A stretch of DNA of 30,501 nt from CAYGZM01 sp964354365 (GTDB lineage Bacteria > Planctomycetota > Phycisphaerae > Sedimentisphaerales > Anaerobacaceae), in the NCBI GenBank assembly GCA_964354365.1, contig CAYGZM010000034.1, forward strand, positions 1 to 30,501. The letters are read 5' to 3'. The notes below the pieces were generated by a model that was not told the DNA's origin, searched no databases, and saw only the letters and a list, made by a program, of their open reading frames with translations. This document shows positions 1-6,195 of the stretch, piece after piece. Each line of letters begins with the position of its first letter. Position 1 is the stretch's first letter. The position numbers and the translations under genes were made by a program.

Positions 1-34
1 TTTTATCACGCCATGCATAATAAAATTCAAGACG

Positions 35-850
35 TCACGCTTGTATAGGGGCTAGTTCAATAACGAAATCCATCTTCGCGTTAACAATTCTGGTTTTGAT
101 TTGGACAGGATTTAGCGAAGTGTAGTCAATTATAGGTTTGTTCCCCGAAGGGTCTTTCTTCAATGTCGGATCGTTAAGGCATTTCTTATATTCGGAAATT
201 AGCTCGCTCATGGAAAATATTTTTCGCAAGAAGCTTTCATCTATGCCGTCAATATTCGCTCCTAAGACGTTGCGAAATTGTATTAGCTGCCGCACCGCCA
301 TCATCTCTTCGCCGGCTTCCTCCAAGAAGTGGAACCCGATACTCTCCAAGGTCATCATGTGGATTCTTCCCCCATATAGCTCCTTAAACACCGCTTCCAT
401 CCAATCAGATAGTGAGTAATTAATAGGCATATCTCGCTTTGCTATATTATACAACCTTTCATATTTAGCTGACTTATCCTTTTTGGCATCCATTTTAGCT
501 GGATTACATGAACATGGTACTGTCTCGCAATACCCACATTGCTTTGGGAATTTCAAATAGACCATGTCGCATAAAGAATGATCAAAACGGAATATCAAGT
601 CGTTCGTATTATTACATAAATTGACATAGCTACACATCCAGCAAAATGCATGGGCAGCAGATTCGACAATTTCACTATAATTTGCACGCCGTATCCCTTC
701 ACCCATTGCACTACAATGTGCCATCGTAGCAATCCAAAGTTCCTCTGGGCTTCTCTGTTTATCAACTTCGTGATAAAGCTCTGCAAATTCTGTACACCAT
801 TCTTGCACTTTGCGCGGATCAACATTAACTGATGGTGAGTCGTTGCTCAT
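35..850 (-). CDS. MazG-like nucleotide pyrophosphohydrolase candidate with Cys cluster
   Basis: This 271-aa protein is probably all-alpha. Two segments recall the MazG/all-alpha NTP-PPase superfamily: an N-terminal helical stretch (about residues 13-80) and a second one (about 146-195) with the acidic signature HFLEEAGEE at 174-182. Between them lies a putative zinc cluster, CGYC and CSC (Cys105, 108, 113, 115). Enzymes of this superfamily hydrolyse (d)NTPs to the monophosphate plus pyrophosphate, usually for pool cleaning or in modified-nucleotide pathways. I do not see a clean ExxD partner motif, so activity is inferred. The ATG at 850 follows a good GAGAGG ribosome site and lies 5 nt after the radical SAM stop, so it is the last gene I can see in the operon. 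Base composition is AT-rich, unlike the genes to the right. The ORF is certain; the family is a pattern judgement. Confidence 0.6.
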   Translation of the reverse strand: MSNDSPSVNVDPRKVQEWCTEFAELYHEVDKQRSPEELWIATMAHCSAMGEGIRRANYSEIVESAAHAFCWMCSYVNLCNNTNDLIFRFDHSLCDMVYLKFPKQCGYCETVPCSCNPAKMDAKKDKSAKYERLYNIAKRDMPINYSLSDWMEAVFKELYGGRIHMMTLESIGFHFLEEAGEEMMAVRQLIQFRNVLGANIDGIDESFLRKIFSMSELISEYKKCLNDPTLKKDPSGNKPIIDYTSLNPVQIKTRIVNAKMDFVIELAPIQA

Positions 851-855
851 ATTAA

Positions 856-1857
856 TTACCTCTCTTTGTTTTCTTTCCGGTTTAATTCAGTCACTGGTAT
901 ATCATAATATCTGGCTGCATGCTCGGAATTACTTACATATTCAAAATAATCTTCTATGTCACCTATTTTACCTAGAGGGATTTTTATACCAGCTCTGTCA
1001 CTCTGAGTATATATTTCACCATGACCCACCATCAGATAAACGCAATTATGTCTTCGATCCTTTTTCGCAAAGCACTTAATCCCGTATTTTGAAGAAACAG
1101 TCTCAATCCCACGTAAAACCTTTTGATATTGTCTCTCTTCCATAAAATATCTCGTTTCATCAAGAAGACTTTTAGTTGGAATAAGCCGCTGTATAAACCA
1201 CTTGTCTATTGCCCAACTCTGAAGTTTTTCCGGAATATATAAAATAGAATCCATGTTGTGTTGATGCAATACTGATTGAATGGCGACATGAATGCCTGCT
1301 TTTTTCAGTCTCGCTATGAGCGAAAGCTTTTGTTTATATGCTTCCTTAGTGACCTCATCTGACCATGCATGCTTTTTGGGCCGCTTCATTCTCAAGGTTG
1401 CCTCATCTTGTATTCGGAACGAATCCAACGACACTCTGACCAATACTTTTTTTCTAAGAAACATTGCTAACACTTTACGGCTAGGCTCAACACAACCATT
1501 TGTGTCTACGATGATACCTTTTCGCTTTAAGCCAGAGATTAGTTCTACCAAAGACCGCTCGCATCTGGGCAAAAGCGGCTCTCCGCCAGTTATCACTATT
1601 ACCATGAAAGGAGAAAGGTTAATTTTACTAATTAGTTCGTTTGTTATTTGTAAATCTTGATTGCAATATTTGCGCATATCACGTGCTACACAATAGCGAC
1701 AAGCCATATTGCACTCTAGCGTGAGATCACAATTTAGCAGGACTGGTCTTCCGACGTATGGAACCTCATCGAGTTTCTTATCTTGCACATATTGGAATTC
1801 ATGCTTAGAAGTATCGTACTTAATAATTCCCCAAGTTTCTTTACGGATTATGTTCAT
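856..1857 (-). CDS. Radical SAM enzyme of the methyltransferase operon
   Basis: With the start at 1857 the protein has 333 residues. It carries the radical SAM signature CNMACRYC (Cys49, 53, 56), which binds a 4Fe-4S cluster, and the SAM-contact motif TGGEPLL (about 90-96), followed by VSLDSF and IQSVLHQHN segments typical of the MoaA/PqqE-type TIM barrel. No SPASM-type cysteine set is obvious at the C-terminus, so it may hold one cluster. The ATG at 1857 overlaps the methyltransferase stop as ATGA and has a GAGG site upstream; an upstream alternative start at 1884 is less attractive. The substrate is unknown. The company of a DNA methyltransferase and a MazG-like protein suggests a nucleotide or base modification, but this is inference. 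It lacks the KxN feature expected of viperins. Confidence 0.85.
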   Translation of the reverse strand: MNIIRKETWGIIKYDTSKHEFQYVQDKKLDEVPYVGRPVLLNCDLTLECNMACRYCVARDMRKYCNQDLQITNELISKINLSPFMVIVITGGEPLLPRCERSLVELISGLKRKGIIVDTNGCVEPSRKVLAMFLRKKVLVRVSLDSFRIQDEATLRMKRPKKHAWSDEVTKEAYKQKLSLIARLKKAGIHVAIQSVLHQHNMDSILYIPEKLQSWAIDKWFIQRLIPTKSLLDETRYFMEERQYQKVLRGIETVSSKYGIKCFAKKDRRHNCVYLMVGHGEIYTQSDRAGIKIPLGKIGDIEDYFEYVSNSEHAARYYDIPVTELNRKENKER

Positions 1858-3053
1858 CTCCAAGCCTCGATAATTTGTTCCCAATGCTTTTTTACTACGA
1901 CAGGGTAATCTTCAGAAATATTACGTGTTCCTTGGTGTCCATGAAGAAGCCGAACTGAAACTTGCGCATTCCAATTATGATTATTAAAGAAATCGATAAT
2001 AAAAGCCCCTATATCGTTCAGATTGCCCCTGTGTATATTATTCTGTACATTAACGTAAATTCTACCTTGTTTTTTGACCAAGTTCATTATGTTTTCAAAT
2101 GTCCTGAAAAGTTTCGCATAATACTTTGTGAAGCATTTTGGGTAATAATCTGTTTCTTTTTTCTTCTGTGTAGATTGAACACACCCTATGAACTTTCTAG
2201 TTTCAGGTGAAACTAACTTAATATATTCCAAATCAGCTTCCAATTCAATGTAACCCTTTACCCTCGGTGTCCCAAACACGAGTTCGTCTACGCTTTGGCC
2301 ATTAATTCTCTTTAGGAAAAATAGTTCAGGAGCATATGTCTTTGTTGGATCAAATCTATTGCAATATGGTGGTGAAGTAAAAACAACATCTACTTTGGTA
2401 TTTAGGGATACCACAGTAGAGTCTTCTTGACTGAAATAGCATTTTCCCATGTCTGATTTATCGTACCCAGAATAATGCATATCAAAGTATCGTTGAAATT
2501 TTTCAATATTATTTTTAACTATCTGCGATAATGACTCTCCTGTAGATACTCCACCGATTTTCAGCCAAGTGCCATTACGCCTACATGGAGTATATGTGCT
2601 TAAAGGACGCACGCATAAAATGATTATTGCTCGTAATAAATCTCGTATAGGTCCGTTATAATCATTAACTCTATTCCATGCAGTTAAAAGATTTTCTAAA
2701 ATCTCATCATTTATCCAAGCTTCAGACACAATGAATTTCTTATTTCTTAGCCTACTTAAACAATGAAGTGCTTCATTCAAGATGTAGTTATGTTTCTTTT
2801 TTTCTGCCCTTTCTAGCGCAGCGAAAACAGCGTAAGTTTTGGCTTTATTAACATAATAATGATAAGGCATTATATCATTAAAATAAGCTATCGCTGCTGT
2901 TTTCTGAATGAATGGGAGCAAAAGACAATGACCTGCCATAGGATCGAATATTCTTATATTACGTTTGAGGACTTGATCTATAAAAAAAGTGATAATCCAA
3001 TCTCGATACGACGCATATTCGCTTGCAAAAAATCTAATCCGTTTTATTTTCAT
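1854..3053 (-). CDS. DNA methyltransferase (amino-methylating, TSPPY motif)
   Basis: This 399-aa SAM-dependent methyltransferase has a motif-I-like SAM-binding DPMAG (residues 37-41) and the catalytic TSPPY (226-230). TSPPY is the form usual for N4-cytosine and some N6-adenine DNA methyltransferases. Motif I precedes the catalytic motif with roughly 185 residues between them, an alpha-like order with the target-recognition region inserted; most TSPPY enzymes have the reverse beta order. A Tyr/Lys-rich C-terminal half (about 285-330) may contact DNA. No restriction endonuclease is visible within the window. The gene starts 37 nt after the small upstream ORF, lacks a strong ribosome site, and overlaps the radical SAM gene by 4 nt. 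AT-rich composition suggests transfer. An RNA target cannot be excluded. Confidence 0.8.
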   Translation of the reverse strand: MKIKRIRFFASEYASYRDWIITFFIDQVLKRNIRIFDPMAGHCLLLPFIQKTAAIAYFNDIMPYHYYVNKAKTYAVFAALERAEKKKHNYILNEALHCLSRLRNKKFIVSEAWINDEILENLLTAWNRVNDYNGPIRDLLRAIIILCVRPLSTYTPCRRNGTWLKIGGVSTGESLSQIVKNNIEKFQRYFDMHYSGYDKSDMGKCYFSQEDSTVVSLNTKVDVVFTSPPYCNRFDPTKTYAPELFFLKRINGQSVDELVFGTPRVKGYIELEADLEYIKLVSPETRKFIGCVQSTQKKKETDYYPKCFTKYYAKLFRTFENIMNLVKKQGRIYVNVQNNIHRGNLNDIGAFIIDFFNNHNWNAQVSVRLLHGHQGTRNISEDYPVVVKKHWEQIIEAWR

Positions 3054-3090
3054 TGTATTTCGTTAACGCTCTTAAGTATTCTAATATAAT

Positions 3091-3303
3091 TCAATAGTAT
3101 TTAAAATAGTTCTGTATTCCATCTTTGTGAGAATAAAAGTTATCTTTATCTAATCCTACTACCTTAAACTCAATCTTTGCCGCTTCCTTATGCAAGGCGG
3201 TGTCTGTCTTTAACTGGTCGTTATTCTTAAAAGCGATGTCAAGGCAGGTAAACCGCTCCGGCCTTCTTGCCTTCCCCGCCGGTTTTGATGATCGCTTTCC
3301 CAT
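3091..3303 (-). CDS. Small basic protein of unknown function, first gene of the AT-rich operon
   Basis: This 70-aa ORF is not recognised. The chosen ATG at 3303 is preceded by a strong AGGGGG site; an upstream GTG at 3381 in the same frame has none. The N-terminus is rich in Lys, Arg and Ser (about residues 2-17). The rest is charged and ends in NYFKYY. It follows the predicted promoter at 3400-3428 and sits 37 nt before the methyltransferase gene, so the two should be co-transcribed. It could be a DNA-binding regulator of the cassette, a short accessory subunit, or a degraded gene. The first third is GC-richer than the rest, as if the operon's edge had been joined to local sequence. Confidence 0.5.
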   Translation of the reverse strand: MGKRSSKPAGKARRPERFTCLDIAFKNNDQLKTDTALHKEAAKIEFKVVGLDKDNFYSHKDGIQNYFKYY

Positions 3304-3399
3304 TTTGCCCCCTAACTGGTCCTCTTGGATTCCAATTTCCCCGCCATTTCGCAATTTCCCAAAAAACATCCCTGTCAGCACACGAACACGTAAAAACGC

Positions 3400-3428
3400 A
3401 TTTTACCCCACCCCCCTTTACGAGTCAA
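3400..3428 (-). promoter_or_regulatory. Sigma70-like promoter of the methyltransferase/radical SAM operon
   Basis: On the minus strand TTGACT (3423-3428) and TAAAAT (3400-3405) are separated by 17 nt. Transcription would start near 3393 and run into the small ORF and the three genes behind it. Boxes and spacing are close to consensus; no operator was recognised. Confidence 0.55.
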
Positions 3429-3477
3429 GCCTATTCCCCCTCAAAAAACCCTATCCCGCGGTTACTGCGGATTTTCC

Positions 3478-3505
3478 TTGACGGCCAAGCCCCGCGGAGT
3501 ATAAT
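3478..3505 (+). promoter_or_regulatory. Sigma70-like promoter pointing away from the operon, with no gene behind it
   Basis: TTGACG (3478-3483) and TATAAT (3500-3505) are 16 nt apart on the plus strand, back to back with the operon promoter. No credible ORF follows before the dispersed repeat at 3651. It could drive a small RNA, be a relic, or be chance. Confidence 0.4.
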
Positions 3506-3650
3506 ATATATCAAACTAACAGAATCAGAATAGTAAATGGTATGTACTCAAACTGACCGTTTTTAAGACGAAGACCCATACAAGTCTTGTTTCGATAAGA
3601 ACATGGCACAATTTGTCACTGTCCAGAGTCGCGAAAAACAGTGTTTATCC
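3506..3650. other. Spacer without a recognisable gene
   Basis: Nothing coding is visible in this stretch between the orphan promoter and the repeat. Only very short reading frames exist. Confidence 0.6.
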
Positions 3651-3825
3651 GTAATACAACCTTTCAACTTCTTGTTTTTTCTGCTTGATATTGGAATCCG
3701 GCTGCCATAACCACCGTCAAAATAAGACGTTATGGTTTGTTTTGAATTTTGAGTTTCGGTGATTCGAATTTGTTTCGGATTTCGGATTTAGTGCTTCGGA
3801 TTTGGTTGCGGCCACAGGCCGCGCC
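3651..3825 (+). repeat. Dispersed ~175-bp repeat, copy A
   Basis: One of three near-identical intergenic copies (others at 9428-9610 and, inverted, 29391-29565). A shared hairpin at 3705-3735 has 7-bp arms CCATAAC/GTTATGG, plus an inner GTC/GAC pairing with a 4-nt bulge. The right part contains the run TTCGGATTTCGGATTTAG, and the copy ends in a GC-rich GGCCGCGCC. No ORF or transposase lies inside, so it is non-autonomous. Confidence 0.85.
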
Positions 3826-3889
3826 GGGTTAATCAGTGTCTAAAGAATGAAATCGGTCCCTTTGAGCCTCAGTTGGCTTTGTGGCCGTG

Positions 3890-4035
3890 AGTCAATTATG
3901 CAAAACAAAGCCAATGTGAAAATGGGCAATATGAACATAAGTACAACAAGAACAAAGACTTATGCCAAAGAACAACGAACAATGAGCAACGAACACTACT
4001 CAAAACAAACCCAATCAAACCCAATTCCCCGGAGA
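3890..4035 (+). repeat. Low-complexity AAC/CAA-rich spacer, probable dispersed filler
   Basis: This stretch is built of words such as AACGAACAATGAGCAACGAA and shares the 12-mer GAGCAACGAACA with 14195-14210. An open frame runs through it, but the translation is repetitive and continues as the antisense shadow of the NUDIX gene, so I do not call a gene. Confidence 0.45.
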
Positions 4036-4106
4036 AGTAGCTTGCCGTGCTTGCCGCGCGAGAGGCTCCCCCGCCCCGGAATAGCGACCCCAAGCTGTTC
4101 GTTAAC

Positions 4107-4628
4107 TCAGGGACTGATTTGGCCAGAGTCTCTCAAGTGTTTTAGCGTTTTGCGCGAGCGGCCTTCTCTCGATAAGCCCTTTCTCTTTAGCCTCGATATC
4201 GCAAACTTGGCCACCTCCCTGTGGTCGAACGCCATATTCTCCGGCAGCTTCTCAATATCGAACCATCGCGCCTCCGCCGCATCGTCCCCGCCTCGCACCC
4301 TCCTCTGCCCCGTCCCCGCGATCCCCATAAACACCACCGTAATCTGTCTGCCCCGCGGGTCCCTGCCCACCGTCCCAAACGTACGCATCTGCTCAAGCTC
4401 AACGCCGGCCAGCCCCGTCTCCTCCTCTAATTCTCTCGCAACGGCGTCCTCAAGCTCCTCATCGATCTCGATAAATCCGCCCGGCATCGCCCAGCAGCCC
4501 TTATACGGCTCCCATTTTCGATTCACCAAGAGCAGCTTCGCCCCGCCCCCGAAAAACCCAAACACCGCCGCATCAACCGTAACCATCGGCCGCGGCCACT
4601 CATAAATGTATGTCCCCTTCTTAGCCAT
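4107..4628 (-). CDS. NUDIX hydrolase
   Basis: A 173-aa protein with a complete Nudix box (Gx5Ex7REUxEExGU) at residues 51-73: Gly51, Glu57, Arg65, Glu66, Glu69, Glu70, Gly72. The box binds the metal ions used to cleave nucleoside diphosphates linked to another moiety. The N-terminal context, with an RPMVTVDAAVFGF strand and the CWAMPGGFIE lead-in, resembles the ADP-ribose pyrophosphatase/NrtR-type group, but the substrate is not determined. The ATG at 4628 is preceded by a GGGA element; upstream in-frame ATGs run into a palindrome (4664-4679) and are less likely. It is transcribed divergently from the glycosyltransferase at 4761, sharing a 132-bp control region. The C-terminal tail, from about residue 145, is Lys/Arg-rich and outside the domain. 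Confidence 0.88.
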   Translation of the reverse strand: MAKKGTYIYEWPRPMVTVDAAVFGFFGGGAKLLLVNRKWEPYKGCWAMPGGFIEIDEELEDAVARELEEETGLAGVELEQMRTFGTVGRDPRGRQITVVFMGIAGTGQRRVRGGDDAAEARWFDIEKLPENMAFDHREVAKFAISRLKRKGLSREGRSRKTLKHLRDSGQISP

Positions 4629-4663
4629 CTCGTTTCCCACTTCTTCAAAGCACGCGTTTTGTC

Positions 4664-4679
4664 CGCCTGCCATCAGGCG
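4664..4679. promoter_or_regulatory. Perfect 6-bp palindrome between divergent NUDIX and GT9 genes
   Basis: CGCCTG and CAGGCG are separated by 4 nt. The site lies upstream of both divergent genes, so it might be an operator, or only another dispersed palindrome. Confidence 0.3.
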
Positions 4680-4722
4680 TTTGCCGTTCACCAGTCACGA
4701 CTCACCACTCACCAATTACACA

Positions 4723-4751
4723 TTGCCCTAACCGGCAATATCCCTTATAAT
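4723..4751 (+). promoter_or_regulatory. Promoter of the GT9 gene, implying a near-leaderless mRNA
   Basis: TTGCCC (4723-4728) and a perfect TATAAT (4746-4751) are 17 nt apart. A start about 7 nt after the -10 box would lie only 2-3 nt before the ATG at 4761, and no ribosome site is present. The -35 box overlaps an ATTGCC/GGCAAT inverted repeat that could be an operator. Confidence 0.55.
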
Positions 4752-4760
4752 TACCACACT

Positions 4761-5807
4761 ATGCAGGACAAATTCAAGAATATCCTCATTATCAAGCCGA
4801 GCTCTCTGGGTGACATAGTCCAGGCCCTGCCCGCTCTCTCGGCCCTCAGACGCAGCTTCCCCGACGCCGAGATTAGCTGGCTCGTCCGTCCCGAATTCGC
4901 CCCGCTGCTCGAAAATCACCCCGACCTCACCCGAATAATCCCGTTTGACCGCAGATACCTCGCCAAGATGTGGTATCATCCCGGCGCCCTGATTGCATTC
5001 CTCGGCCTCTGTCGCCGCCTGCGCCGCAGCAAGTTCGACGCCGTATTCGATTTCCAGGGCCTTTTCAGAACCGCCTTCCTCTCGCGCATCTCAGGATGCC
5101 GCAATCGCTTCGGCCTGGCAAACGCCAGGGAGTTCGCCGCCTTACTTTATACGCACAAGGTTACCCAGCCCCCCGACTGTGTTCACGTCGTTGACTGCTA
5201 CCTCAGGGTAGTCCAGGCTGCCGGCGTCTCCGACCTCGATGTTGAGTTCACGCTGCCCAGCGACCCCGCCGCCGACGACACCGTCGCTGCTCTCCTGGCT
5301 GACCACGATGTCAACGCAAACAACTACGCCGTCCTTATCCCCGGCTCAGTCCACCCCGACAAATGCTGGCCCGTCGAGCGTTTTGCCGCCCTGGCGGACA
5401 AGCTCGCACGCAAACACAATCTCTCCATAGTCGCCACCGGAACCGAATCCGAAGCCCAGCTCGTCCGCAGTCTTGCGGAATCAGCCAATGTCCCCGTCTC
5501 AAATCTTGCCGGCAATACGTCCATCACCGAGCTGGTCGCTCTATTGAGTTCCGCCCGGTTGGTTGTAAGCAACGATACCGGCCCCGGACACATCGCCGCC
5601 GCTCTCGGAACGCCAATCGTCATGATATTCGGCCGCACCAATCCTGCCCGCCTCGCGCCATACGGGAGGAAAAACGCCGTCGCTGGAATAGACATCTTCA
5701 CCAGAAGCCCCGGCATTGACAGCCGCGACCCAAAATACGCAATAACAAACATCACCCTCAACCTCGTCTATCAAAAAGTTCTCACCCAGCTAAAACCCCA
5801 TACTTGA
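4761..5807 (+). CDS. Glycosyltransferase family 9 (heptosyltransferase-like)
   Basis: This 348-aa GT-B enzyme has the family's N-terminal IIKPSSLGDIVQALPALSAL segment (about residues 9-28), the nucleotide-sugar region GSVHPDKCWP (from 195) and NDTGPGHIAAALGTP (from 271). GT9 members transfer heptose from ADP-heptose to the lipopolysaccharide inner core on the cytoplasmic face of the inner membrane, so the gene points to an LPS-type outer membrane. The length fits WaaC/WaaF-like proteins, but the acceptor cannot be read from sequence. The ATG at 4761 was chosen because family homology starts there and the promoter ends just before it; the ORF is open further upstream, but that part is spacer. 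Confidence 0.9.
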   Translation: MQDKFKNILIIKPSSLGDIVQALPALSALRRSFPDAEISWLVRPEFAPLLENHPDLTRIIPFDRRYLAKMWYHPGALIAFLGLCRRLRRSKFDAVFDFQGLFRTAFLSRISGCRNRFGLANAREFAALLYTHKVTQPPDCVHVVDCYLRVVQAAGVSDLDVEFTLPSDPAADDTVAALLADHDVNANNYAVLIPGSVHPDKCWPVERFAALADKLARKHNLSIVATGTESEAQLVRSLAESANVPVSNLAGNTSITELVALLSSARLVVSNDTGPGHIAAALGTPIVMIFGRTNPARLAPYGRKNAVAGIDIFTRSPGIDSRDPKYAITNITLNLVYQKVLTQLKPHT

Positions 5808-5957
5808 CCCCGCCCACCCGAATCACCCCCTCGACCTTCAATAGTCAATAATCAATAATCGCTAATCAATCCAAAACGCCACTCCCTGCCTCGCCCCGTC
5901 GTTCAGCCCGCACACCTGTGGTGCGGCCCGCTCAAAGTCCCCGCCCCGGCAGCAGCC

Positions 5958-6164
5958 GTCAGTCTGGCCGATTTTGTGGACCATTACAGTACCAGGCGTT
6001 TGCACAGTGCGATCGGCTATGTGACGCCGAAGGACAAACTTGAAAGCCGGGCCGAGACGATTCTGGCAATGGTAATCCAGAACTCCCCAATGCCTAAGAA
6101 AACCTCCTTGCCGAAGGCAAGGTACTCTCTTAACCGTAAAGCGAAATTGTCCAGTTCACGCTGA
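5958..6164 (+). pseudogene. Remnant of an IS3-family transposase (integrase C-terminus)
   Basis: The reading SLADFVDHYSTRRLHSAIGY followed by TPKDKLESR matches the C-terminal end of the rve integrase domain in IS3-type OrfB proteins, where the N(T/S)xRxHSAxGxxTP pattern surrounds the last catalytic region. The rest of the transposase, OrfA and the inverted repeats are absent. The upstream sequence (5808-5957) holds no frame matching it. The tail after LESR diverges and stops at 6164. It is a dead scar between the glycosyltransferase and ileS. Confidence 0.75.
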
Positions 6165-6195
6165 ACCAGTACACAGGCTCAACAACTTGGAAAAA

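Noticed and set aside
856..1857. Radical SAM gene as a prokaryotic viperin
   Set aside because: The CxxxCxxC and SLDSF segments fit in outline, but the KxN-type motif of viperins is replaced by AIQSVLHQHN and the neighbours are a methyltransferase and a MazG-like protein rather than a nucleotide kinase.
3847..4605. Long plus-strand frame opposite the NUDIX gene
   Set aside because: It is the antisense of a gene with a complete Nudix box, and its first part is low-complexity spacer.
5958..6164. Functional IS3 element
   Set aside because: Only the last part of the integrase domain remains; no OrfA, no DDE residues upstream and no terminal repeats.
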